Shown in pieces: positions 10,763 through 21,475 of a stretch of DNA of 64,000 nt. The stretch is from Narthecium ossifragum (Eukaryota > Streptophyta > Magnoliopsida > Dioscoreales > Nartheciaceae), in NCBI GenBank assembly GCA_963920575.1, contig OY986971.1, forward strand, positions 14,560,492-14,624,491, in the 5' to 3' direction. Position numbers and translations under genes: made by a program. Position 1 is the first letter of the stretch, and each line of letters starts with the position of its first letter. The notes beneath the pieces are model-generated. The model was not told where the DNA came from and did no database searches. It saw only the letters and a list, made by a program, of their open reading frames with translations.

Positions 10763-11975
10763 TTAGTTAGCTTGACCAAGACCCCTACTAGCCAACCACT
10801 CGTTATACATTTGCATTGCTAGGGTATCTCTCCACTCAGACCATTGGTCTGATGGCTCAATCGTGTCAATATACTCCTCTTCTTCCCCAGGTTCAGTTGC
10901 TTCAAGTTGTCCTTCAATATGATTTTCAAGAGGGTCATAAGGCATCTTCGTTCGTATGTAGTTGTGTAGCAAATAACATGCTGTTATGATGCGATTTTGA
11001 GTTTGAATTGGAAAGAAGGATGCACTCCTAAGAATGGCCCATCGCATCTTCAACAACCCAAAGCATCGCTCAATAACGTTACGAGCAGATGCATGTCGAA
11101 AATTAAAATACTCTTGATAACTGGTTGGTTGTCCATGATCCCTCCATTCAGATAGATGATAATGTAACCATCTATATAGTGCTAAAAATCCTTCTCCATT
11201 TGTGTAGCCAGCATCTACTAAATAGTAATGACCTGCATTATATTTTATATAAGAGATGTTATTGTTAATGACTACAATTATAAGGACAATCAAAAGAATG
11301 CTCATGACTATCACTCATACCAGTATGAACCTTTAAGCCATTTCTCCTAGTGATAGCATCTCTTAGTACCCGACCATCTGCAGCAGATCCCTCCCATCCC
11401 GGTAACACATAAATGAATTGCATGTCTTGGGAACAAACTCCCAAAACATTAGTTGCAATCTCCCCTTTTCGAGTCCTATATCGAGTTTTGTCTTCCAAAG
11501 GAACACGTACTCTAATATATGTGCCATCTAGAGCTCCAAGACAATTCTACACCAAATAAGATGCTTGCTTAGATTAAGTAAATGTAATATAGATATTATT
11601 TATGATATTAGACTCCTACCTGAAACCACCTCCATCTATTATCTGTGCTATGTTCTGAGACCGGCTCGGGTGCTTTCAGAATATTAGCATGTAGTGATAT
11701 AACAGACTTGAGTACTTCATTAAAATGCCTACTAACTGTCTGACCAGATCGAATGAAGTAATGCTTTATATTGCGATTCTTGTACTGATGGGCTAAGACA
11801 TACAAAAACATTGCCACCTTTTTTTTTCTAATTTGACATGTCTTGAGTTCGACAATCCAGTGGATCGAAGATCTCGACAAAGACGAGCAAAGCAATGTCA
11901 ATCCATACACAGCTGCTCGATACAAGTTGTATCACTCTCCCAAACCAATCTATTTATAATCTTCATCTGTTGACC
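10763..11975 (-). pseudogene. Harbinger DDE transposase (DDE_Tnp_4 type), disrupted
   Basis: Exons read on the minus strand: the N-terminal part up to 11620, then 11546-11321, then 11232-10763, joined at GT-AG borders with phases that agree. Catalytic residues are present: D in [13 protein letters not shown] in YLVDAGYTNGEG, and E in SARNVIERCFGLLK. The C-terminus has RNRIITACYLLHNYIR-like sequence and ends SRGLGQAN. The N-terminal helix-turn-helix region is HQYKNRNIKHYFIRSGQTVSRHFN. Lesions: the run of nine A at about 11819-11827 separates two frames (upstream frame CIEQLCMD, downstream KVAMFLYV), and the upstream frame has a TGA shortly after CMD. So the DDE core is intact but the gene cannot make the full protein. 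Confidence 0.88.
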
Positions 11976-13195
11976 AAGAGAATTGGGGCGTCACTGCCTA
12001 AGTTGGTATTTGGCATAGTATTGCTCTAAGAATGCGTGAATAACCACAGTGGCAGTAGCACACATCATGATAATCCGACGAAGAGTTTCCTCTAAGGCTA
12101 AAAGAATATGTTCTTCTTCCGTATTCTCATCCCAAATTTCAGTATTATATTCTTCTTCCATCTACATTAAAAAAATCCACATTCATCATATAATGCAACA
12201 TGCAAAAAAAAAAAAAAACTTGTCATCTTATTATCATCACCTCTGATAGTAGCAAATCAAAACAAAGAAAACTTGCATTCACACATTGAATGAAAGAAAA
12301 CAATTAATTAATTAGAGTACACAAATTACCAAAAAAAAAAATTCCACAGTCAACATACAATATTACAATCAATTGTGCACAATTAACATACAATATTCTA
12401 TCTATCTATGGATACCTACCTCATTAATCTATTCAAATTGAAGTGTCTATTCTATGGATACGTACATCTGCTTTAATGCATCATGAGTGAGAACATGAGT
12501 GAGAACAGGTGGTCATAAGAGTGGTGATCACAATACTCAATAGATGAAAATTTGTGTCAGGGATTTGGTTTCATAGGAGCAAGGATTTGCATGCATTGTG
12601 TCAGGGATTTGGTTTCCCAGAAGCGGCAATTTGTAGGCAGGTAGGTTGGGATGGGATGGGACAAAACGATGAAATAGAGATTGAGGGGATGAAAATTTAC
12701 CTACGTGAGTATCCCACCACGCTTGAGAAGAACGGGCTAAATGGTGCTTGAAAAGAACGGCGGTGGAGAAGAATGATTCAAGACCTCACTGGTTAGTTCA
12801 TATATAGAATGGTATTAATTAAAGGTAATTGAGTCTTTTTATTGTTATATCCCATCTCTTTTTTCTACCGGAGATAGTATCCCACCCCCATGGGATAATA
12901 TAAAATTAGTCCCACCTTCAAATAAGACACCAAATATAGGATAAGACAGGATAAGAGGTAAAAGTTATCCTATCGTGGCTATAATCCCATAAAACAAACA
13001 CGTTACGTCTGAGGATAAGAATGTGGTTAACCCTTAACCCTGGTTCCTACCCCGTTGGCAAACGGGGGCTTAGGGTCTGTTTGGTGTGGGGTTAAGGGGG
13101 GTTAAACCCCCCTTAACCCCCCATTTATCCCCAAACAAGAATGGGGTTAGCTAATGGGGTTAGGCGGGGATAAATTTATCCTGGGTTAAGCACCA

Positions 13196-14585
13196 TGTTA
13201 CGAGCGGTCTACTCGTGATCCTCTCGTAATGGGTCTCTACTGCTCCAATCGATCAGAATCGCCCTGATCGGACTTGATTTGAGTCCAATTGGCTGAATCT
13301 GGATCGAATCTGGTTCAGATCTGGCTCAGATTGGGGTAGGATTCGACTGGGTCAAGTCTGGATTGGTTGATTGGCTCTTGGAATTGAATCTGGCTCGGAT
13401 TGGGCTAAGTGGCTTGGCTGAAACGGCTAGGAGTGGGTTAAGTGGCTGAGCCAAATCAGAGTGGGCTGAGTCTGAATCAACTGGCTGGCTGAACCAAGTT
13501 AGAGTTGGCTGAGCCAACTTGGTTGGGCTGAACCGGAGTTGATCCGAGGGCTGTGGTTCGCCGGAGTAGATCGCCGGCGTAGGGGCGGCGGCGGCGGTCG
13601 GGGTAGTGGCAGGAAGCGTCGCCTGGAGGTGGGGAAGAGTTCCAACGGAGTGGATCTGGGAGATGGGTGGCGGATCGGCCGGATCGGGTGAAGACGGCGG
13701 TGAAGGTTGGGTCGGCCGGAGTCGAGGACGACGAGGGAGGCTCCGGGAGTGGCTGAGGACGTCGAAAAGAGGGTTGGAGGAGATAGGCGATGGATTTAGT
13801 GTGGTTTGGGGGTGAGTTCGGGGATCGGAAGTGGGTTGACGGCGGAGGGGACGGAGGTAGGCTTGTCGGGGAAGGCGCCGGAGGGGACGAAGGACGGAGG
13901 GAAGGGTATGGCCGGAGTTGTGGGAGGTAGGGGGAGACGATGGTGGGTTTAGGTGGCGACGGGGCTGGCCGGAGAGGAGAGAACGGCGGTGGTCGGCGGA
14001 TGCTAGGGTACGGGAGAGAAGAGAGGGAAGGAAGAAGACGATGACGTGGCAGGTGACGAGGAGAGAGAGTGGTGACGTGGCGCTGATGTGGAGGAGAGAG
14101 AAAGTGACGGGAGAGAGAGAAACACTGGTGGAGGCGGTGCCGGCTGCGGGGAAGATGATCGACGAGGAAGAAGGTGGATCTATGGTGGATTTCGGGTGGA
14201 ATCTACTTTACTTCTACTCCTATGATATTCTACTCCTATGATATTCTACTAATTACTCTTAATCATTCATCTCATGCATAACCTAATACAAACTACTAAG
14301 GTCCTTTTATAGAGACCTTGACAGAGTCCTAATCCACTAGAAAAACCCCCTTGCTTGATTAGCAAGTAATAAGGTTTCTGACTCAACTCAACTTCCTAAC
14401 TCAAAGGGACTCTTAATTAATTCCTAACAATCAACTAGGACTCAATAAAAGACTAATGATAAATACTAATTAAATACTCTAGTTTGAACTAGGGAAGTCC
14501 AAGTCAAATTAGGAAAGAGGTTGAACCAGCTTGGTTCCTCTTCTTGGTTCGGGTCCAGTTGGTCGAGTCGGATCGACTCGTATCA
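13196..14585 (-). repeat. L-family solo LTR (copy a)
   Basis: Flanked by the perfect 5-bp duplication CACCA (13191-13195 and 14586-14590). In LTR orientation (minus) it starts TGATACGAGTCGATCCGACT and ends GACCGCTCGTAACA. A TATA box, ctctataaaagg, sits about 280 bp from the start in that orientation (plus-strand 14302-14315). The downstream part is GC-rich, with long fortuitous ORFs and gagaga tracts. No internal retrotransposon sequence is present, so it is a solo LTR. The superfamily is undetermined. Confidence 0.85.
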
Positions 14586-14791
14586 CACCATGACCTAAAT
14601 TACTATACTACCCTCAAATGATGTTGTTTTAATATGAGCTTGTTTGGTTGCTGAGAAGTGAGCTGAAGTGGAGTGACTTTTTGGGGAGTGACTTCATTGG
14701 AGTGATTTTCTGGGGAGTGACTTTCTGGGATTTTCTAAGTTCTGGTGTTTGGTTGGTGCTTGAAGTGGAGATATAGTTAAATTATTAAATT

Positions 14792-15402
14792 AATGTGGAC
14801 CAATCAAGAGGTGATACGTGGCATGTGGGACCCATTTATATTAATATTTTATTACAGTACGATATTATTAATATTAAAATAATACTATTTTGGATGATGT
14901 GGATCAATCACGATGTGACACGTGGCATGTGTGACCCACTTATATTAATATTTTATTACAGTATGATATTATTAATATTAAAATAATACTATTTTAGATG
15001 ACGTGGACCAATCACGAGGTGACACGTGGCATGTGTAACCCACTTATATTAATATTTTTATTACAGTATGATATTATTAATATTAAAATAATACTATTTT
15101 GGATGAAATAGACCAATCACGATGTGACACGTGGCACGTGGGGGGACCCACTTATGTTAATATTTTATTACATTATGATATTATTATTATTAAAAATAAG
15201 GTTATTTTGGATGATATGGACCAATCACGACGTGACATGTGGCATGTGGGACCCACTTATATTAATATTTTTATTACATTATGATATTATTAATATTAAA
15301 ATAATACTATTTTGGATGACATGGACCAATCACAATGTGACACGTAGCACATGGGACCCACTTATATTAATATTTTATTACAGCACGATATTATTAATAT
15401 TA
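14792..15402. repeat. Tandem array of about six 104-bp units
   Basis: Units begin near 14792, 14894, 14997, 15103, 15209 and 15315. Each contains tggaccaatcac, gtgacacgtggcatgtgg, acccacttatattaatattt and attattaatattaaaataat. Differences are point changes and small indels. Each unit contains a CCAAT box and an ACGTG core (often CACGTGG-like). Short ORFs across it are by-products of the repeat. Confidence 0.9.
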
Positions 15403-15805
15403 TTTACCACTTCTCGGCGTGCCATTATATATAAGGGCATTTTTGATATTAGCTACAAATTCTACCATTATCTCAAATAATCATTACTACTTATCCCCAA
15501 ACACCAAAATGGGAATAAATTTATCACCACTTTTTAATGCCACTTTTCTAACTCAAAAATTTCTTAACCTCCTTAACTCGGAATAAGGTAACCTCATCCC
15601 CATGCCAAACGGGCCTAGAGTTCACGAGAGAAACGACATCCACGGGGCTACCACACGAGGTATTCAGGATAGCTCATCGTACGATAGACTTCTGACACAT
15701 ACAAATCCAATCCCAGCTGTCATCGCATATCTCGTCGCAGGAACTTGATCTGCATCGACAGCTTGGTTTCGAGCAGGAGAAAGACACGATATAAACGGTC
15801 CCCAA

Positions 15806-18800
15806 ATGGTGGTGCGAATACCGCTCGGGCTGCCCTCCTCGCTTCTCCTCACGGCCGCCCGAGCTGAGACCACCACGACGGCGCTGTCGCCGCCTATCGC
15901 CGCAGCCGTCTCTGCCGGAGGAAGTGATCGCGCCATGTCGATGCTGCCGTCGTACACGACGCTGAGAGATCGCGCAAGCTGCGAGTGTGAGATAAAAAAG
16001 AGCAAGTTCATCGCCATCGCCGCCCCCATTTCCGACGAGCGCTCCGCCCATTCCTTTCTTGATGAGGTACCTCTGAAACCCCTCCGTTGTTGTTTCTTTA
16101 GTCATCGTGAATCATATTTGGTTATTTCACTCATATCCATCTTGGGAATCAATTACATTTGGGCCTTGCGAAAGGTCGAGGCTTTTGTTTCCGTGTAATT
16201 TCTCTTTCAATTTTGATGTTTGAGGATTCTCTGGAAAAATATGTGATACGGAAAATTGGAACGCTTTGTATGGATGGATCTCCTGCTTTGGATGGAGGTT
16301 AGATAGAGTTGAATAGGTAATAAGTTGTTATTGCAATTGAGTTTCTTTCATGAAAAACTATAAAAAAAATCTTCGTGGAAAATTCAAATTCTGTATGTCA
16401 AAAGTGATAAGAATATGTGAAATGATTTTGCTGATATCACTGAACGGAAGTTATTTGGTTTGGTTGTTTTTATGCCCTTCTGAGCAATCTGATAGTATTC
16501 TCTATGAACTGGATGCAAACTGGTATATCTACTTTGTGGAATTCTTCTAGACATGGCTATTTTATTCAAGCCATCAATAAGTAGATATGTTAGATTGCAG
16601 CGTTTATCTTGCACTGTTGGGAAAGTACGCATCTGATGGACATCAACATATTCCTTTTAGTCCTATAAATGTACAAACTTAAGGAGAAAATATGCATGAC
16701 ATTTGGATTCATGTTGGACAGTTGGGAAATAGTTCTCTTCTTGTAGTGAGGAGGTTGTTTCCAGTAGATGGAAAGGATCTACTGAGGCATTGATGGGGGA
16801 GCCATTATTTTTGGTGACAGCTTAAGATGATGTGATGGCAATATATGAGCCATTATTGAGGAAGGATATTGCATGAGTAAATCGGTTGATTCTTTTGCAC
16901 GCTTGAGGTGTATCATGTTTGGAACCTTGCCCTGTGTTGCATAACCCCTAAGTTTAACTCTTTGACCTCTATTGAGGTATGTCTACTTGGATATTTGCCG
17001 GGATTGCTTTCGTTTTCTCACTATGAGTAAATAATAATCAATCGATACTCATTTAATATCCCAATGGTTGAAAGTTAGAATATCTCAATCAAGGTTGCCC
17101 TGCTGCTGGCATGTGTCATACCGGCCTTCCGCAGGCACAATGTACAGGGTTTTGAAGGGTTTGGCTCGTCTTAGGCGGTTTAGCTTCTTATTCTTTATTG
17201 CTTGTATCTAGGGCATACATGATATTGAAGCAAGTAAGCTACTAGGCAGTCAATCAATAAGAAAAAGCGTACTGTACAATATAGCAATGTTATCCACTAA
17301 GAACTAACAGATTTATGAAGGTGATGCCAATTGATGATTTCTTGACTGATTTCTGTTTTCATCAATATTTTATTTTTCTTTTGGACTTGGTGATCAATCC
17401 AATAGCATCTAAATCATAGGAGTGTGATACGCTAAGATCTATATAAAAGGGGTGGATACTATTTGAAGGCAAAAGATAATTGTCATCATTTGCAAGGCGA
17501 ATATGTTTTGAATGGCTTTCTTGTGGGTTAAACGAAGGAGAGGTTTTACTTCATGATTGTAATGCTGGGCATCTGTGCCAAGATTTGTTCATGTTGTATC
17601 TTGACTGTTAATGGGTTCTTGAACAATGTGAAATCATGGCGACTTAGGATAATTGCTTCTTTTCTTTTTCTTGAAAAACTTCATAAGGTTTTAATCATTA
17701 TGACTTCATAAGGCACTATGTTTTGGATGGTGATATCTTGTTGGTATGAACCTAGGTTCGAGATCCCCGTGCCACACATAATTGCTGGGCTTATAAGGTA
17801 ATACTATGTCCAAGCAAGTTATGAGCATCAACAAACTCTTCTCTTGCTGAATGGATGGACACTTGTATGTAGCTTGGAGAACAATACCGGTGCAATGATG
17901 ATGGCGAACCATCAGGTACAGCTGGAAGACCAATGTATTCTTCCATTACATCGTCTGGGATTGATATGGTGATGGTAGTTGTGATAAGGTATTTCTTTGC
18001 ATTGCTCCCGTAGCTTTGGGCTTTTTATGCTTTTTATTCTTTAAGATTTGTTTTCTAACTCGAAAATACATTACCTAATTGATCTTTGCCCTCACCAATC
18101 GTTATTATTTTTCCATTACTTTCAGATTGTTGAATCCATGACCTTATTTTGTATTAGTATTGGTACATGATACGAGCGGTCTACTCGCAATTCTCTCGTA
18201 TCGGGTCTCTATTACTCCAATTGATCAGAATTGAGTCTGATCGGGCTTGATTGGCTGAATCTGGCTAGCTGAATCAAGTCTGGGTTGATCTGGTGCAGAT
18301 CTGGCTGAGCATGATTGGGATAGAGCTTGACTGGGTCAAGTCTGATTGGTTGATTGGCTCAAGGAATTGAATTTGGCTTGGATTGGGTTAAGTGGTGGGG
18401 CTGAACCGGTTAAATATGGCTTGAGTTGGTCAAGGGTGGCAGGGAAGATCCGATGGCTGAGGATCGCCGAAAGTGGATCGCCGGCGAGGAGATGTTACCG
18501 GGGGTCGGGATCTTAGCAGTGGGGTCGTGGGAGGACGGGGATTAGATCCAACGGAGCGGATCGGCCGGAGGGATTCCGGATCGACGGGATCTAGGGTACC
18601 GTCGGCGGTGGGTTAGAGGAAATCGGCATCGGGGACCACAGCGAGGCTCCGGAGTGGCTGAGGATTGGGATCGGGTCTAGGGAGGTCGACGAGGGTTTTA
18701 GAGTGGTTTGGGGGTGAGATTAGGGTAGGACACGGGTTGACGACGATGGGGACAGAGGTCGGGTTGTCGAGGGGATCACCGGAAGAAACGACAGAGGCGG

Positions 18801-20449
18801 AGGAGGGGCTGGATAGAGTAGTGGTGCCAAGGGGGGGAGGATTAGGGACTTGGGTGGCAGCAGGGACGGCCGGAGAGGGTACGGCGGGGTGGTCGGCGAT
18901 GAGGCTGGGCTTGGGCACGAGAGAAGAGAAGAAGAAAGAGACGATGATGTGGCAAGCGACAAGGAGAGAGAGTGCTGACGTGGCGATGATGTGGTGGAGA
19001 GAGTGGAGATGAAGGTGAAGGTGAGGGAAATACCGATGGAGGCGGAGACGGTGCCGGCTGCGGAGAAGGTGACCAGTGAGGAAGAAGATGGATCGGTAGA
19101 CGTCAGTTGAAGATAACTCTTGGGGAAGAGAACTCAGCCTCTGGCTAGTTCCTGATGGAGAATTAACCCTTGGATAATCCTAGCTGGAGGATTAACCATT
19201 ACTCTATGAGAAGCTACTCCTAAACTACTCTCTACTTTATTCATAAACTTAATTCATCATTGATCATCCATACATCATACCTAGCTATTGATGTTCTTTT
19301 ATAGAGGCTTGACTAAGTCCTAATCCAACTAGAAAACCCATTTGCTTAATTAGCAAGTAATAAGGCTTCCATAGTCAAACTCAACTTCTAACAATAACTC
19401 CTAACTCAAATACGCCTCTTAATTAATTCCTAGCAAGCAAATAACAACTAGGACTCAATAAAATATAGAAGACTAATAATAAATTATAATTAAATACTCT
19501 AGTTTGAGGTAGGGAAGTCCAAATCAAACTAGGAAAGAGCCTAAACCCGTTTGGGTCCACTTCTGGGAGCGGGTCCAGTTGGTCGAGTCACGAGTCTATC
19601 ACTACATCACTGTTATCTCTTTGGAAATCGAACAAAATTCTAGTTATGTGTCATGTTGCTCCCATAAATGGATACGAAATTCCAGCTTGATGAGCTTTTG
19701 GAAGTGAAAATATTTTCATCTCATGTACTCTCGTTTTCAGAAGAGTTTCTAAATTCTAATCAAATAATTTTACCAGTTTTACTCTCAAACCTATATGCAG
19801 ACATTTTGGGGGTATAAAGCTGGGGACAGGAGGATTGGTGAGGGCTTATGGAGGAGTTTCTTTGGAATGTCTTAAAGGTGCCTCAACATGTCTTGTTAAA
19901 CCCAAGGTGGTACTCATATCCAAATCAAACTTCTTTATTTCCCAGAGTGCTAAAAGTATTTACCCATTTATATGAATGGTAATTGGTTTCGCTGAATAAT
20001 TTCTGTAATTTCTCAGAAATAGGCTTTTGACACTTGAGTCATTTCTCATCGCAGGCCCCAATTGCTATGGAGGTCCCATTTGAACTTTTGGGGAGTGTTT
20101 ACCGTCAGGTGTGTATAGTCTCTTACGTGAACACTTTATGACTGGATTGTGTGTGGATATACTGCAATCAGCATATCGTTTCCTTATCCTAAAACTGCTA
20201 CTAATTTGAGTTCATGAATTGCTCTCCATAATTAATTTTTGATTCTGCAGCTTTGAGTGTTGTGTGGTTTTGTGCTTATTTTTATCACAGTTACAGTATT
20301 TTAAAGCCCAAGAAATCAAAGAGGACTATGATACTGGTAAAGATGGTTTCACCATGATCACCTTCAGAGTAGATTATGAGCAGATCGGGAGCTTGGAAGA
20401 TGCCATCAATTCCACTTGTGGGAGAAAAATCCAGTTCTCTAAAATATAG
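15806..20449 (+). CDS. IMPACT/YigZ family (UPF0029) protein, six exons
   Basis: Exons read by eye: 15806-16066, 17756-17797, 17873-17988, 19801-19906, 20055-20108 and 20291-20449. All introns are GT-AG and the phases agree, giving 245 codons without a stop. Family landmarks are in order: KKSKFIAIAAPI and HSFLDEVRDPRATHNCWAY, then NDDGEPSGTAGRP, then RHFGGIKLGTGGLVRAYG, and a C-terminal alpha/beta region ending CGRKIQFSKI. There is no RWD domain, so it resembles bacterial stand-alone YigZ/YvyE rather than animal IMPACT, which binds GCN1 and restrains GCN2. Met at 15935 would give 202 residues, close to YigZ length. Starting at 15806 adds 43 residues rich in Ala, Ser, Thr and Leu with few acidic residues, a possible organelle-targeting peptide. 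Intron 1 is 1.7 kb; intron 3 contains solo LTR b. Molecular function in plants is not established. Confidence 0.92.
18168..19601 (-). repeat. L-family solo LTR (copy b) in intron 3 of the IMPACT-family gene
   Basis: Begins on the plus strand TGATACGAGCGGTCTACTCG and ends gtcacgagtctatca. Flanks are GTACA and CTACA (four of five match), or perfect TACAT if the borders shift by one base. TATA in LTR orientation is at plus-strand 19284-19294 (cttttatagagg). It lies wholly inside intron 3 (17989-19800) and opposite to the gene, so its own promoter would produce antisense transcripts toward exon 3. Confidence 0.85.
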
Positions 20450-20807
20450 CACATGCTTTAACATAACAGTAATGGCACAAAGCCATACATTCGTGGACAA
20501 AGGTTCCCCCCCTTATCCCATCACATCGACGTACAATTTGGGAAATCATAGGTAAACTGGTAGCATTCCATAAAGTTGGGGTTTGCTGCCAATATTTTTG
20601 TCTAGATTTATTTTGGACTTTAATCTGCAAAATAATAATAAGTTTGTTGGCATTATGCTGATCTTTGCTTCAGTATATGTGGGTGTTTGCTGTTTTAGTC
20701 TGAGTTCAGCTCATTGATAAGGTTGTGTGGTATTTCATGGCGTGTTGATTATCTATTCATTCTTGGTTGTGTTTTAGCTGTGATCATTACCTACAGGAAA
20801 AAGATTT
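20450..20807. other. 3' flank of the IMPACT-family gene
   Basis: Non-coding. Likely 3' UTR, followed by AT-rich flank; an aataataata run near 20631 could serve as a polyadenylation signal. No other feature was recognised. Confidence 0.45.
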
Positions 20808-20940
20808 ATGTACATGCCACGTGCATATACACAACCTATGTGGCTAATATCCAAGTCATTATTTTTTCTCCTAATAACATCACTATGGGGTTTGATGTTA
20901 GCCACGTAGGAGTGTACATGCACATGACATGTACCCTAAT
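20808..20940. mobile_element. Small foldback element
   Basis: The left arm (20808-20855) has tgtacatgccacgtgcatat and ctatgtggctaatatc. The right arm (20890-20938) has the reverse complement: gatgttagccacgtagg and gtacatgcacatgacatgta. Arms are about 47 bp around a 35-bp loop, matching at most positions. Size and shape fit a MITE; a target duplication was not identified. Confidence 0.65.
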
Positions 20941-21274
20941 CAAAGTTCATCCTCTCTTTTGATCTCCTCACGTTTTGATCTCCTCACGAAGATCATCTCT
21001 CCTTGGGCCGACGCACCAGCCCTTCGCTCCCTCTTACCAACGGCCGTCCTAATCTTTAGACAGGGGAGATACCAAGTCTTTTCCTTAAAAAGGACTCTTC
21101 GGTCCAGCTCTAACTCCAAGTAATGTTCTATTTTGGGACTTCACCCCGTCTTCAGGGCTCTTGCCTCCGACCAAGGCCCATGGTGCAGGCCTTGAGCAAG
21201 GCACCGTCTAATGCACCGTAGGCTTGAGCAAGGCATCATCTAATACCTTCGCTCTGGTCCTTCCAAGGAACTTT
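20941..21274. other. Intergenic stretch with a short tandem duplication
   Basis: Non-coding. gcttgagcaaggca followed by tctaat occurs twice about 33 bp apart (near 21191 and 21224). Nothing else was recognised. Confidence 0.4.
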
Positions 21275-21475
21275 AAGCCCTACGTTTGGTTAGGAGATAA
21301 GATGGGAATAACCCATTATCTCCTACTTTATCCTCAAACATCATTTCTTATCCCAAACAATAATCATTTATTTATCCCTATTTTTTAAACAATAACTTTA
21401 TCCCCGCTCATTATCACCACTTTTTCTAAGCTCAAAATCCATTACCCCCACTTATCCCTGGTCGATGGTGGCTCT
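21275..21475. mobile_element. MITE remnant, Harbinger-like
   Basis: The sequence ccctacgtttggttaggagataagatgg at the left has the tttggttngggataa style of Harbinger-type MITE ends seen elsewhere here. Towards the right, ccattacccccacttatccc is of the complementary type, but a matching terminal tttgg end is missing. Treated as truncated. Confidence 0.4.

Larger units (their letters stand above)
8831..13002 (-). mobile_element. PIF/Harbinger element (inner), with two broken genes
   Basis: The ends share the inverted repeat TGTTTYATGGGAT (left TTTGTTTCATGGGATAGG, right ATCCCATAAAACAAACACG) and are flanked by TTA on both sides (8828-8830, 13003-13005). The element is about 4.2 kb and carries the two genes expected of an autonomous Harbinger: a DDE transposase (10763-11975) and a Myb/SANT DNA-binding protein (9427-10484), both on the minus strand. 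Both are disabled by stops and frameshifts. It lies within another element with Harbinger-type ends. The exact first base at the left end is uncertain by one or two positions. Confidence 0.85.
7716..13069. mobile_element. PIF/Harbinger-type element (outer), interrupted by a second Harbinger
   Basis: Left end GCCCCCGTTTGG and right end CCAAACGGGGGC-like (GGCAAACGGGGGC) are inverted repeats, flanked on both sides by the 3-bp duplication TTA (7713-7715 and 13070-13072), the PIF/Harbinger signature. Subterminal regions on both sides are rich in ggggttaa/ttaacccc. Without the inner insertion (8831-13002) the element is about 1.2 kb with no ORF, so it is a large non-autonomous member. Its interior (7860-8700) is AT-rich with tandem and inverted repeats. 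Confidence 0.75.
13074..15615. mobile_element. MITE-like element interrupted by an L-family solo LTR
   Basis: Left end GGTCTGTTTGGTGTGGGG and right end (reverse complement) GGCCCGTTTGGCATGGGG match at 14 of 18 positions. Both are followed outward by TAG. The sequence between is non-coding: ggggttaa-rich subterminal sequence, the solo LTR 13196-14585, a possible further nested MITE end at about 14639 (cttgtttggttgctgagaag), and the tandem array at 14792-15402. The right end lies 190 bp before the first possible start codon of the host gene, and contains a TATA-like tatatataagg at about 15425. Confidence 0.6.

Noticed and set aside
13606..14241. Several ORFs in the GC-rich part of L copy a
   Set aside because: They lie inside a solo LTR, are low-complexity Gly/Arg/Glu-rich, and differ in frame between the L copies.
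13196..14585. L elements as DNA transposons because of the inverted ends TGATACGAG/CTCGTATCA
   Set aside because: 5-bp duplications, TG...CA ends and a TATA box about 300 bp from the start fit LTRs better; no transposase copy was seen.
14639..15425. A further complete MITE nested in the 13074-15615 element
   Set aside because: The gctgagaagtg/cacttctcggc ends look related, but no target duplication was found and the right border is unclear.
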